DNA of 52,797 nt, taken from contig JAEWIZ010000024.1 of the NCBI GenBank assembly GCA_023386815.1, positions 1 to 52,797 on the forward strand, written 5' to 3'. Positions 1-8,999 of the stretch are shown here, one piece after another (positions within the stretch are counted from its first letter, which is position 1; each line of letters begins with the position of its first letter). Position numbers and translations under genes: made by a program. The notes beneath the pieces are model-generated. The model did not search any database and was not told the origin of the DNA. It was given only the letters and a program-made list of their open reading frames with translations. This DNA is from Bacillota bacterium. Its GTDB lineage: Bacteria > Bacillota > Clostridia > Lachnospirales > Lachnospiraceae.

Positions 1-121
1 ACTGTCTACGCTTAGCCCTGTCTGTTACCAGACAACACCCAAGACTCGCTAACGGTGGTTTGCTGGACCTTGCCGTACGGGGTTTCCACCCGCTAAACTA
101 ACCGCCCTTTTCTAGGCGCAC
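1..121 (-). mobile_element. 5' end of a group II intron (truncated by window edge)
   Basis: Read on the minus strand, the sequence directly after the TAA stop of the lplC-like gene begins GTGCGCC, which matches the group II intron 5' consensus GUGYG. It continues with a short CGCC/GGCG hairpin and other compact stems. One stem, at 19-34, is TGTCTG/CAGACA capped by a GTAA (GNRA) tetraloop, as is common in domain I of these ribozymes. The stretch is GC-richer than its surroundings. The rest of the ribozyme and any reverse transcriptase would lie left of the window. The subclass cannot be assigned from 121 nt. Confidence 0.65.
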
Positions 122-1057
122 TTAACCTTTTACTCCTCCAACCGTTAGTCCCTTTACAAAATATTTTTGAAAGAAAGGGTATGCACACAAGATTGGCAAC
201 ACAACTAATACAGTAAGTGCCATTCTACCACTATCGGTCGGCGCGTTTTTCGTAATTTCTGAAACTTCAAGGGCATTTGCAGCGTTTTGTTTTAGGAATT
301 CTAAGCTGTTTTGCATGCTCCATAATAAAGTTTGGATTGGATATTTGCTTTGATCCATCATATAAAGCATTCCCTGAAACCAGTCATTCCAATAAGTTAT
401 CATTGTAAACAATCCGATGGTTGCAATACCAGGTTTTGAAAGTGGAAGTACAATTTTAATAAATGTAACAAATTCACTTGACCCATCAATTTTAGCAGCT
501 TCAATAATCTCCATTGGTATTCCTTTAAAGAAAGTTCGAAGTACAATCATATAAAACGCATTGATCGTCATAGGTAAAATTAATGCCCATACTGAGTTAC
601 TAAGATGTAATAATTGAGTATTAATCATATAACTTGGTACCATACCGCCATTAAATAGCATAGTAAATAACATTAGAAATGTAAAAGGCTTTGAAAACAA
701 ATAGTCCGATCTTGATATTACATAAGAGAACATTGTTGTTATAATTAAACTGGCTAACGTTCCGATAATCGTAACAAATATCGTAATTCCATAGGATTTT
801 ACAAGTTGATCTCCCAAATGAAAAAAGTATTCATAGGCAGCTAAACTTAATTCGGATGGAAATAAACTATAGCCATGTTCAAAAATACTTTTCTCACTAC
901 TAAAAGACACTATAAATACCAATAATACCGGCAAAACGCATCCTAACGCCATAATAAACAATATAATATTAAGAACAATATTTGATTTCTTAGTAATTTG
1001 ATTGATTTTCAAATCCATAGGGTAATCATCAATGTTACCTTTCTTTTTAAAAGCCAT
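122..1057 (-). CDS. Carbohydrate ABC transporter permease, LplC/YtcP type
   Basis: Inner subunit of a binding-protein-dependent sugar importer, 311 aa with about six membrane segments. It carries the EAA loop that contacts the ATPase (EAAKIDGSSEF followed by LPLSKPG, about residues 190-212). The C-terminus, KYFVKGLTVGGVKG, is the usual LplC ending, so the gene is complete. The start has a good AAGGAGG site 6 nt upstream. It lies 11 bp downstream of the partner permease, so the two are cotranscribed. In this family the extracellular binding protein is usually the next gene; here a group II intron begins directly after the stop codon. The substrate is unproven, but the adjacent fucosidase suggests fucosylated oligosaccharides. 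Confidence 0.88.
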   Translation of the reverse strand: MAFKKKGNIDDYPMDLKINQITKKSNIVLNIILFIMALGCVLPVLLVFIVSFSSEKSIFEHGYSLFPSELSLAAYEYFFHLGDQLVKSYGITIFVTIIGTLASLIITTMFSYVISRSDYLFSKPFTFLMLFTMLFNGGMVPSYMINTQLLHLSNSVWALILPMTINAFYMIVLRTFFKGIPMEIIEAAKIDGSSEFVTFIKIVLPLSKPGIATIGLFTMITYWNDWFQGMLYMMDQSKYPIQTLLWSMQNSLEFLKQNAANALEVSEITKNAPTDSGRMALTVLVVLPILCAYPFFQKYFVKGLTVGGVKG

Positions 1058-1068
1058 TTGATACCTCC

Positions 1069-2007
1069 TTAAAATAACGCACTATCTTTATCTATTTTGC
1101 GAACTACAAGATTAGAAACCATGATAAAGACGAAACCAACAAGAGACTGATAAAGATTAGCTGCTGCAGACATTCCGATGTTACCGGTTTCTTTCAGTCC
1201 TCGATATACGTAGGTGTCTATAACATTAGTAACATCAAATAACGGTCCTGAATTACGTGGTAATGAGTAGAACAAGCCGAAATCGGAGTAGAACACTCTA
1301 CCAATTGCCAATGTTGAAAGTACAATCATCATTGTTTTTAAACAAGGAAGCGTTATGTATTTTATCTGTTGCCACTTTGTAGCTCCATCCATGACTGCTG
1401 CTTCATAATAATCATTGGATATACCCGCTAACGTTCCTAAATACATTACGGTGGAATAACCAGCCGTTTTCCAACTCGCAAAGAAGGTTAATAAAAAGGG
1501 CCAGTATTTCTTCTCGCTGTACCAACTAATCTTGTCAAATCCCAGGTTTATTAGCAAGTGGTTAAATAAACCATCATCAATGCTTAACAATGCAAAAACG
1601 ATAAATGAAACTACTACCCATGACATAAAATAAGGTGCCATAAAAATTGTTTGATATACTTTAGCTCTTTTTTTATTTAATAGCTCATTAAGGGCGATTG
1701 CCACCGTAACTGCTACCACTAGATCTAAGATGATAAACAATACATTATAACCTAGTGTATTTCGAGTTATAATAAAGGCATCTGAACTTTTGAATAAAAA
1801 CTCAAAATTGCTTAATCCAATAAAATCACTTCCAAATATTCCTTTTCTAACACTAAACCTCTTAAATGCTAACACAGTTCCAGCCATCGGTAGATATTTA
1901 AATAAAATCATTAATACAAGTGCTGGTAGTGCCATCATTGTCAGTGGAAGACTACTTTTAAATCTTTTCCAAATTCTCTTGGACGTGGTGGTTTGTTTCG
2001 TTACCAT
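1069..2007 (-). CDS. Carbohydrate ABC transporter permease, LplB/YteP type
   Basis: Partner permease of the sugar importer, 312 aa with about six transmembrane segments. It has an N-terminal basic stretch (SKRIWKRFKSSLP) and an EAA loop reading YEAAVMDGATKWQQ then ITLPCL (about residues 203-225). It is first in a leftward operon with the LplC-like permease. The ribosome site is weak: GGAG lies far from the ATG. A sigma-A-like promoter is visible upstream. Divergence from the yesN/yesM genes fits control by that two-component pair, which is the common arrangement for Lpl-type transporters. No ATPase gene accompanies it; such systems commonly share an MsmK/UgpC-like ATPase encoded elsewhere. 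Confidence 0.88.
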   Translation of the reverse strand: MVTKQTTTSKRIWKRFKSSLPLTMMALPALVLMILFKYLPMAGTVLAFKRFSVRKGIFGSDFIGLSNFEFLFKSSDAFIITRNTLGYNVLFIILDLVVAVTVAIALNELLNKKRAKVYQTIFMAPYFMSWVVVSFIVFALLSIDDGLFNHLLINLGFDKISWYSEKKYWPFLLTFFASWKTAGYSTVMYLGTLAGISNDYYEAAVMDGATKWQQIKYITLPCLKTMMIVLSTLAIGRVFYSDFGLFYSLPRNSGPLFDVTNVIDTYVYRGLKETGNIGMSAAANLYQSLVGFVFIMVSNLVVRKIDKDSALF

Positions 2008-2070
2008 TTTTGTGTACCCATCTCCATTCCTCTTTTTGTCTATTTCCTTCTGTCTCTCTTGCTCGGTTAA

Positions 2071-2105
2071 ATTATATGCTAAACATTACACCGTCTCAAC
2101 GAGAC
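2071..2105 (-). promoter_or_regulatory. Promoter of the lplB-lplC operon with overlapping palindrome
   Basis: On the minus strand TTGAGA (2094-2099) and TATAAT (2071-2076) are separated by 17 bp, a near-consensus sigma-A promoter. A perfect GTCTC-AAC-GAGAC palindrome (2093-2105) covers the -35 box and could be a regulator site. Another CGTCTC lies near 2137. This is sequence evidence only. Confidence 0.6.
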
Positions 2106-2151
2106 TATTTTTATGTGAAGTGTACTTTTTTTCTATCGTCTCCTCAGGCAA

Positions 2152-2180
2152 TTGATAATCTCAAATAGATATAATATAAT
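2152..2180 (+). promoter_or_regulatory. Promoter of yesN-yesM
   Basis: TTGATA (2152-2157), a 17-bp spacer and TATAAT (2175-2180) make a strong sigma-A-like promoter about 75 bp before the yesN-like start. A second overlapping TATAAT lies at 2170-2175. It is divergent from the permease promoter within the same 247-bp spacer. Confidence 0.6.
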
Positions 2181-2254
2181 AGTGCTTGCCTGCAATGGTA
2201 AGATTTTATTAGTAGTTGCAGCATTCCATTAAGAAGAATGGGGATGAATAGCAT

Positions 2255-3319
2255 ATGAAGGTTTTACTGGTAGATGATGAGAAATATGCAATAGAGGGCC
2301 TAAAGAATATGTTGGACTGGAAGGCCTTTGAAGGTGAGTTAATAGGTACAGCAGCGAATGGACAAGAAGCCTTAGATATGGTTGCATCCAATAAACCGGA
2401 CGTTATTATATCTGATATAAAAATGCCAATTATGGACGGGCTAACACTTGCCATGAAAATCGATGAACTGATGAGGGGCATTCACTTTATCTTATTAAGT
2501 GGTCACGGGGAGTTTCAGTACGCCCAGAAGGCAATCCAATATAATGTAAAAGACTATATATTAAAGCCTATTACACGAGAAAAGATCCTACAATTAGAAG
2601 AACTATTAATTCAAATTAACCAAAGCAATCAAACGAAAAAGAAAGAGTTCTTAAGTATATGGGATAATTCACTTCAAGAAGAAATTCTCAATGCTTTTCG
2701 TAAAACGAACCGGAAAACATTTGATGAGTTCTTCCAATCTGATCTTTTTGTAAGCCATATGTCAAGCGAATCCGCCAACGCAACTGGTATCCAGTTGATT
2801 AACTTTCTATACCAATACTTGATGGAGATTAATATTGATAAAGAGATTTTATCCAGGTCCAAAGCTCATGCAATGGATGAGTATTGGGAATTGCCCAACA
2901 AAGAAGAAAAAATCAACTATCTTATCACAAAATATTACGATGTCTTAATGAGTGTTGATGAGCAAAAACAATCCAACGTGGATGCAATTTCTACCTATGC
3001 AAGACAATACGTAGAAAACCATTTTGCTGAACCATATTTTAATATTTCATTTTTAGCGAATGAGATGAATGTTTCTATTTCTTACTTAAGCACGGTTTTT
3101 AAGCAAACGATGGGTACTAACCTTAGTTCCTATATCATTTCACTTCGTATGAACCGTGCGAAAGAACTGTTAAAAGATATGAAGTATTCCATCTCTGATG
3201 TTGCTATCCTATCCGGCTATGAGGATTCCAGATATTTTGCAAAATTCTTCAAAAAGAAAACAAATATGACGCCCACGGAATATCGTAATTTGGCGATTCA
3301 AAAAAATAATATCATATAG
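2255..3319 (+). CDS. Response regulator, YesN type (REC + AraC HTH)
   Basis: Cytoplasmic DNA-binding response regulator, 354 aa. A receiver domain fills residues 1-120, with acidic residues D7/D8, phospho-acceptor D54 (in VIISDIKMP) and K103 in ILKPI. An AraC/XylS double helix-turn-helix occupies about 250-350 and includes NISFLANEMNVSISYLSTVFK and the classic ending GYEDSRYFAKFFKKKTNMTPTEYR. The gene is followed 18 bp later by its histidine kinase. By analogy with YesN family members it should activate the divergent sugar permease operon and possibly the fucosidase gene downstream. Confidence 0.92.
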   Translation: MKVLLVDDEKYAIEGLKNMLDWKAFEGELIGTAANGQEALDMVASNKPDVIISDIKMPIMDGLTLAMKIDELMRGIHFILLSGHGEFQYAQKAIQYNVKDYILKPITREKILQLEELLIQINQSNQTKKKEFLSIWDNSLQEEILNAFRKTNRKTFDEFFQSDLFVSHMSSESANATGIQLINFLYQYLMEINIDKEILSRSKAHAMDEYWELPNKEEKINYLITKYYDVLMSVDEQKQSNVDAISTYARQYVENHFAEPYFNISFLANEMNVSISYLSTVFKQTMGTNLSSYIISLRMNRAKELLKDMKYSISDVAILSGYEDSRYFAKFFKKKTNMTPTEYRNLAIQKNNII

Positions 3320-3337
3320 CAGAAAGGATAGAACTCT

Positions 3338-5158
3338 ATGAGTATTCGAAAGAAATTCTTTTTGATACTAATCAGTATTATGACCAGTGTGTTATTAGGT
3401 TCTTATACGATTATCTATCTTATGTATACTAACGCACTTAATAAAGAAATCGGTAATTATCAAAGGACCATTGTATCATTAAACCATAATCTAATTACGA
3501 GTTTTATGGATTCTATTAAGCAAACCACCCTACTCCTCGTAAGTGATGAGTCAATTGGTAAATATTTAAGTCAAAATATTGATGATACCTTGACCTTAAT
3601 ACAAACAAGAGACGATATACAGAAGCAATTCTCACATTATTTAACCTCTCAAATAACGTCTAGTAATAATTATTATAAAAACACGCTATTTCTTAATGAT
3701 ACCATACCTATTAGCTCTACTTTTTCTTCTGCAACCTTGGATAATAACATATCAAGCCGGATTAGCAACGTATTCTCAAATGTTGATGTTAAAAATCAGG
3801 ACTGGTATATAAATACCCTGGCATCTCCCAGGAATTATTATGTCTTTATTAATGAAAAAACACAAGAATTCTGTTATGCAAAAAAGATTAAGAATACTTA
3901 TTATACCGGACCCTATGATCCTGATGGAATAGGAGTTATTGTTGTATCAATCCAACTTGATCAATTGGAACGTATTCTTTCCTTTACGCCCATAACACCA
4001 AATAGCAGTTTTGTCTTATTTAATCAAGATGATTATATATTGTATAAAAGCAACCAGAGCCTTTCTTCTGATCTATTTTTACAATCAAATAAACTAAATA
4101 ATAACAAGACAAACACCAAGGGTAATATGATAAAACTGGGTGGTAAAAAGTACGTAGCGAATACCTCCAATATCGACTGGGGATTATCCCTTGTTTTTTT
4201 AACTCCCTATTCTGATATAGAAGATCAGATATCTGATCGGATGAACATCTATGTGACTTTCTCGATCTTTGTTATCATTCTGACTAGTATCCTTGCCTAT
4301 ATTATTTCAAAGAAAACTACAGATCCAATCATTAACCTATCAAAGGCCATCAAGCAAGTAGAGGATACGCGAACCTTTGATTTAGATACTTTAAAAGTAT
4401 CGAAAGATTATGAGATAACCATTCTTTGCAATAGTTTTGAAGAATTAATTTTAAAATCAAATTCACTAATTGACGATATCCAGGTTGAATATGAAAAGCA
4501 AAAATTATCAGAGCTTCGTGCTTTACAGGCACAGATTAACCCCCATTTTATCTTTAACGCTATGGATGTTGTGAATTGGATTGCCTTATCGAAGAATGAA
4601 GATGAAATTGCTAAGATTGTTGGATCTATCTCGAATCTAATGCGTTATAGTATAACAGAACCTGAACATATGGTTCAGATAGAACAGGAATTGTCAAACA
4701 TACGTGAATTCATCTCCATCCATCAATTACGTCATGATAATAAGCTCGTTATGAATGTGACAGCTAATACCCCTTTAAACAATATCTATATACCAAAATT
4801 CACTCTACAACCCTTAGTGGAAAACTCTATTGTCCATGGAATCGAGGATCCTAGTATCTGCCTTGAGATCAATATCAATATTAATTACCAGAATTCTGTC
4901 TTAGTGATTGAGGTTAGTGACAACGGTAAGGGATGCATGCCTGAGAAACTTAATGGGTATTTATCCTTTTTACCAATGGATTTAGAAGTAAGTAACGGTT
5001 TTGGAATTCGTAATCTAAATGAAAGAATTAAATTGAATTTTAGAGAAAATAGTGGATTATCTTATTATATTGATGATAAGAACAGGCTGGTTGCCAAAAT
5101 ACAAATGGATTTTTCCTCCTATAAAAATAAATACTTAGGTGATTGCGAAACAATATAA
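3338..5158 (+). CDS. Sensor histidine kinase, YesM type
   Basis: Membrane histidine kinase of 606 aa that partners the YesN-like regulator. It has an N-terminal membrane segment (about 7-29), a roughly 270-residue extracellular sensor region, a second membrane segment (about 302-324) and a HAMP linker. A His_kinase domain follows, with phospho-acceptor H403 in QINPHFIFNAMD, the hallmark of the LytS/YesM class. The ATPase domain has the N box in LQPLVENSIVHGI and a DNGKG motif. An AAAGGA ribosome site precedes the ATG. It probably senses an extracellular saccharide or a loaded binding protein; the ligand is unknown. Confidence 0.92.
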   Translation: MSIRKKFFLILISIMTSVLLGSYTIIYLMYTNALNKEIGNYQRTIVSLNHNLITSFMDSIKQTTLLLVSDESIGKYLSQNIDDTLTLIQTRDDIQKQFSHYLTSQITSSNNYYKNTLFLNDTIPISSTFSSATLDNNISSRISNVFSNVDVKNQDWYINTLASPRNYYVFINEKTQEFCYAKKIKNTYYTGPYDPDGIGVIVVSIQLDQLERILSFTPITPNSSFVLFNQDDYILYKSNQSLSSDLFLQSNKLNNNKTNTKGNMIKLGGKKYVANTSNIDWGLSLVFLTPYSDIEDQISDRMNIYVTFSIFVIILTSILAYIISKKTTDPIINLSKAIKQVEDTRTFDLDTLKVSKDYEITILCNSFEELILKSNSLIDDIQVEYEKQKLSELRALQAQINPHFIFNAMDVVNWIALSKNEDEIAKIVGSISNLMRYSITEPEHMVQIEQELSNIREFISIHQLRHDNKLVMNVTANTPLNNIYIPKFTLQPLVENSIVHGIEDPSICLEINININYQNSVLVIEVSDNGKGCMPEKLNGYLSFLPMDLEVSNGFGIRNLNERIKLNFRENSGLSYYIDDKNRLVAKIQMDFSSYKNKYLGDCETI

Positions 5159-5279
5159 TTCCTCTCAGTACTAACCGGCTTTAAATATGAATAAAGTCTA
5201 CCTGAACGAAAATAAATCCCCTTTTGCCAGAATTACTTCTACAGTAAAATTAAAGCTATAAAATATTGGAGGTTTCATC

Positions 5280-6641
5280 ATGTCAAAAGCACAAATCATA
5301 AATGGTATCCATAATTATTCTGCACCTGAGGAATATATTCCTCCACAGGAAAAAGAAGTCCTTGAACATATTAAATGGTTCCAAGGTCTGAAGCTTGGAA
5401 TTATGATGCATTGGGCGCCAGGTTCCCAGTTAGGAACTTATGAATCCTGGCCTCTATCCGATGGCGACGCCTCTTGGTCACAAGAAGATGTCGATTGGAC
5501 TGATATAGAGACTTTTAAGCAACAATATATTGATGCAAATAAGACATTCAATCCAATTAAGTTTCAACCTGATAAATGGGCTGCATTAGCGAAAGAATGT
5601 GGATTTAAATATCTGCTATTTACTACAAAGCATCATGATGGCTTCTGTATGTTTGATACGCAAACAACATCTTATAAGATTACTGATCCCTCTTGTCCAT
5701 TTCATACCAATAAGAACGCTGATATTGTTCGTTCTTTATATGAGGAATTTAGAAAACAAGGCCTGGCCATATCCACTTACTTTTCAAAACCAGATTGGCA
5801 TAGTGATTATTATTGGCATAAGGAATTTGGTACCTCTCCTTCTCGGAATGTAAATTATGATATATCAGAACACCCTGATCTTTGGGAGGAATATGTAAAA
5901 TTTACTCACAGTCAGATTGAAGAACTCGGAACTAAATATGGTAAGATAGATGTTCTATGGTTAGATGGTGGTTGGGTGAATAAGGATAACCTAGGACAGG
6001 ACATTCGCTTAGAGGAGGTTGTAGGAAAGCTTAGAAATACTACACAACCGCACTTGATTGTATGTGATCGTACTGTTGGAGGTGAATTTGAAAACATAAT
6101 CACTCCCGAAAAGACTGTTCCTGATGAAGTATTATTTGTTCCCTGGGAGACTTGTATAACAATTGGTGATTACTTCTCCTTCCATTATACTGATCATTAT
6201 AAAACCGGTTTAGCGTTAGTTCACCTACTTCTAGATATTGTCTGTAAAGGTGGTAACCTCGCGTTAAATATTGCACCGCAACCAGACGGAAAACTACCAG
6301 CACCGGCTATAAAATCAATCAAAGAATTAGGTGCCTGGTTACATATCTTTGGTGATGGAATCTATGAAACAAAGGTTCAAGCTCCGTATATTCAAAGTAA
6401 TGTCTGCTATACTTCAAAAGAGAATAGTATTTATGCCTTCTATCTCTATGAGCGCCAACCCGAATTACCAAAAGAACTACATCTGTTGGTGGAACAGCCA
6501 GTTATTTCTATAAGAAGTATGAGAACTGATTCTATGATCCCTTTTACACAACAAGGGTCACAGGTAACACTTAAGACTAGTGAATTATCTATGAATGGAG
6601 CATTCTTTGCCGAAGGATTTCATGTAATACTACAGTGTTAA
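5280..6641 (+). CDS. Alpha-L-fucosidase, GH29, cytoplasmic
   Basis: Hydrolase of alpha-L-fucosides, 453 aa. Recognisable GH29 blocks are WFQGLKLGIMMHWAPGS (about 33-49), TTKHHDGFCMFD (115-126) and DVLWLDGGW (224-232), where D229 aligns with the catalytic nucleophile. PWETCITIG lies at about 288-296. No signal peptide is visible, so it should act on fucosides imported by the cell. The start is set by GGAGG 7 nt before the ATG. It follows yesM after 121 bp, which suggests a catabolic locus with the Lpl-type permeases. The acid/base residue cannot be assigned by eye because it varies in GH29. True substrate linkage is unknown. Confidence 0.92.
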   Translation: MSKAQIINGIHNYSAPEEYIPPQEKEVLEHIKWFQGLKLGIMMHWAPGSQLGTYESWPLSDGDASWSQEDVDWTDIETFKQQYIDANKTFNPIKFQPDKWAALAKECGFKYLLFTTKHHDGFCMFDTQTTSYKITDPSCPFHTNKNADIVRSLYEEFRKQGLAISTYFSKPDWHSDYYWHKEFGTSPSRNVNYDISEHPDLWEEYVKFTHSQIEELGTKYGKIDVLWLDGGWVNKDNLGQDIRLEEVVGKLRNTTQPHLIVCDRTVGGEFENIITPEKTVPDEVLFVPWETCITIGDYFSFHYTDHYKTGLALVHLLLDIVCKGGNLALNIAPQPDGKLPAPAIKSIKELGAWLHIFGDGIYETKVQAPYIQSNVCYTSKENSIYAFYLYERQPELPKELHLLVEQPVISIRSMRTDSMIPFTQQGSQVTLKTSELSMNGAFFAEGFHVILQC

Positions 6642-6751
6642 GACTAAGAGTTCGTACTTAAGATTATTTTCTGGCATAGAATGAAATGGAATAACTTTTT
6701 TATATTATTCAAACAGTATCGTCTATGATAGATGTTGAAGGAGGGACTCAA

Positions 6752-7153
6752 ATGGATGTCAAAAAGAAAAACAATAGTTTTACAGTGCTTACAATCATTC
6801 TAATTTTGGCAGTTCTTGTTCTGCTTTCCTCTATCCTTGGCGGGAAAAGTTATATAAAGATTCAAAATCATACTGATACTACACTCTCAGGAATAATGAT
6901 AGAATATATCTATTCTAATAATAAAAAGGTAATAAAAATACCTGATATACAAGCAAAGAATAGTTATAAAATGAATTTATCCTTTCCTGATGATTTTACA
7001 GAGGGATCGATTAAGATGCTTTCTATTGATAAATACGGAGCTCAGCAAGAAGAAGTTCTTGTTGGCTATATTGAGAAAGGCTATCATGAAAAAGTGATTG
7101 TTACAGTTAATTCTATCGATAAAGCTGGAATCTTAACACTTAAAATCCATTAG
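6752..7153 (+). CDS. Small single-pass membrane protein, unknown function
   Basis: Protein of 133 aa that I do not recognise. It begins with a charged MDVKKKNNS stretch, followed by one hydrophobic helix (about residues 10-30). The rest is a roughly 100-residue beta-rich, probably extracytoplasmic domain (IKIQNHTDTTLSGIMIEYIYSNN). An in-frame ATG exists at 6725, but AAGGAGGG at 6738-6745, 6 nt before the ATG at 6752, makes the later start far likelier. It lies 110 bp after the fucosidase in the same direction, with no obvious terminator between. The topology suggests an anchored accessory protein. Confidence 0.65.
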   Translation: MDVKKKNNSFTVLTIILILAVLVLLSSILGGKSYIKIQNHTDTTLSGIMIEYIYSNNKKVIKIPDIQAKNSYKMNLSFPDDFTEGSIKMLSIDKYGAQQEEVLVGYIEKGYHEKVIVTVNSIDKAGILTLKIH

Positions 7154-7230
7154 AATACTTGTACTCTCATATTATTATGCTGGTTTTTATGCTGTCATCT
7201 TAGAATAGTGTTGATTAATATCAGAAAAAA

Positions 7231-7263
7231 GCACTGTATATTTAATCCTGAAATATACAGTGC
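7231..7263 (-). terminator. Intrinsic terminator of the ABC/kinase operon
   Basis: A perfect 13-bp stem (GCACTGTATATTT / AAATATACAGTGC) with a 7-nt loop is followed on the minus strand by six T residues. It sits just after the stop of the leftward histidine kinase gene. Confidence 0.8.
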
Positions 7264-7283
7264 AACAATGAAATATCGACGCT

Positions 7284-8180
7284 TTAGACTTTCCATCGAA
7301 GTTCTATCATAAAAAATTCCCCTTCAAAACGAGCTTCTATCTGCCCCATCATCTTCTCAACCAATAGCTTCGTAATTGTAAGCCCTAATCCTGTACTTTG
7401 GTTGGAACGTGACTGATCACCCGTATAGAAGCGCTCAAATATTACCTTCAAATCCTCTTTTGTTATGTTACTCCGATCATTTATAAACTGAATTACACAG
7501 TAGCCCTCTAAGACAGATTGCTTTAAAATGAATTTTTCCTTCGCATATTTTAATACATTGGTAATTAGGTTGTTTATGATCCGGTTAAACTGTATACGAT
7601 CTACAATAAGAAAGACCGGTTGATCCTCCAGTTCAATTGACACTCCAAGATGCTTTTTCTCAAATTCATGAAAGTATGCTACAAGGCTATCCTTTAGCAT
7701 GCTCTGGACTTCTACGTTTTCCAGTAATATAGGATAATTATCCCCTTCCACGATAGACATCTCATAAAAATCCTGAATAAAGCTCTGCAGCAATTTGGCC
7801 CTCTTTCTTATAATCTCCAAATACTCCTGTCTTTCTTCTTCCGAATTACTACCCTCCATTAGCTCAAGATATCCGAGTACGGAGGTCAGTGGTGTACGCA
7901 GATCATGGGATATGTTCTCAATCTCTTTGCGTAGTTTAATTTCGTTTCGCTGATAAATGATTCTCTCTTCCTGTCTTAGCCGATATACCTTATTAATTCC
8001 TGATAATAATTTCTGAAACCGGGTATCCGCCGTGATTGCTTTCAATTGTCGATTACTTTCCGGGTGCTCCTCAATTTCTTCCATCTGAGCAATCGTTTCT
8101 GATATGGCTTTTCTGAGAAACAGTAGATATAGAGACAATAGAACAACTAATATTATTAATCCCAGACATACATACAGCAT
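7284..8180 (-). CDS. Sensor histidine kinase (antimicrobial-peptide module type)
   Basis: Kinase of 298 aa with a single N-terminal membrane helix (about 3-23) and no sizeable external sensor. A HisKA dimerisation helix carries H92 in ISHDLRTPLTS. The ATPase domain has an N box (NNLITNVLKYA) and RFYTGDQSRSNQSTGLGLTI. The G1 box is atypical (NDRSN instead of DNG), as is common in kinases paired with peptide-resistance ABC transporters. It is last in the leftward module after the ABC genes. Lacking a sensor domain, it probably reads the transporter's state. Its partner is the OmpR-type regulator at 10241-10924. Confidence 0.85.
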   Translation of the reverse strand: MLYVCLGLIILVVLLSLYLLFLRKAISETIAQMEEIEEHPESNRQLKAITADTRFQKLLSGINKVYRLRQEERIIYQRNEIKLRKEIENISHDLRTPLTSVLGYLELMEGSNSEEERQEYLEIIRKRAKLLQSFIQDFYEMSIVEGDNYPILLENVEVQSMLKDSLVAYFHEFEKKHLGVSIELEDQPVFLIVDRIQFNRIINNLITNVLKYAKEKFILKQSVLEGYCVIQFINDRSNITKEDLKVIFERFYTGDQSRSNQSTGLGLTITKLLVEKMMGQIEARFEGEFFMIELRWKV

Positions 8181-8228
8181 CCTAAAACCCTCCCATCTAC
8201 TCTTTCCTACTCTGTGATACTTGATTTC

Positions 8229-8999
8229 CTATTTAACCTCTTTCTTACGGAAAACAATATAACCAATGAGTGCAATTATAATTAACTCAACTATCCCGAT
8301 CAACCAATATCCAGAAATACCATTCCAGGGAAGAATCAACTCTGCTTTTTTATAATCATAATCAATATTCGTGATCATATTATAGGGCAGAATTTTCGAT
8401 AATTCTTGAAATACCTTAAACTTCATTCCAAGGAAATTACTAACCAGAGGTAATGCTAACAATATTCCTAATACAGCACTGACTGCTATTCCCATACTTT
8501 CCGCTATAAACAAAAAGCAATTAGTAACCGCAATAGCGCACAAAAGCAGGGGCATTACCACAAAACAAACCTTTAATAATAAGTATAGATGCTCTATCCC
8601 TGAATTTTCTAATAGAAGATACGCTGCAAGAATATCAATTCCTGTAATTACTGCAAATGCAATTAAAGCATATACTACTTCAACGATTAGCTTTCCAAAA
8701 TAAATATTTCCTCGACTGATGCCATAGGAGATACTGTTTTTCATGGTATGGTTGGAATGCTCATTTCCGAATACACTTGCCGCCACTGAGATACAGAGAA
8801 AAAATACGAAAATGATGCTGGAATAAAAGCTGGAAAATGCAAAATAAGTATTTGCATAAGGAAAGTTTGGCTCTGTTGCCTTAACAGCGGCTAATATGAT
8901 GTTAGAGCTAACTAATAATAAACTGCATATTGCGATAAACAGGTAACTTCCTTTATTGTGCCATATACGATAAAACTCACTTTTTAAATAACTAAGCAT
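8229..8999 (-). CDS. ABC-2 type permease of a peptide-resistance transporter
   Basis: Membrane subunit of 256 aa from the preferred ATG (residues MLSYLKSEFYRIWHNKG), with about six hydrophobic segments. The open frame extends further upstream, but AGGAGG 7 nt before the ATG at 8999 supports this start. It also gives an 8-bp overlap with the end of the ATPase gene, which is typical of translational coupling. The family (BcrB/LtnF/NisE-like ABC-2 permeases) exports or expels bacitracin- or lantibiotic-like molecules. The flanking ATPase, kinase and response regulator genes make a complete defence module. The actual substrate is unknown. Confidence 0.8.
   Translation of the reverse strand: MLSYLKSEFYRIWHNKGSYLFIAICSLLLVSSNIILAAVKATEPNFPYANTYFAFSSFYSSIIFVFFLCISVAASVFGNEHSNHTMKNSISYGISRGNIYFGKLIVEVVYALIAFAVITGIDILAAYLLLENSGIEHLYLLLKVCFVVMPLLLCAIAVTNCFLFIAESMGIAVSAVLGILLALPLVSNFLGMKFKVFQELSKILPYNMITNIDYDYKKAELILPWNGISGYWLIGIVELIIIALIGYIVFRKKEVK

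Noticed and set aside
1790..2155. Plus-strand open frame of 121 codons
   Set aside because: It is antisense to the LplB-like permease, has no ribosome site, and covers the divergent promoters.
2209..2481. Minus-strand open frame of 90 codons
   Set aside because: It is antisense to the start of the response regulator, with low-complexity Ser/Ile composition typical of a shadow frame.
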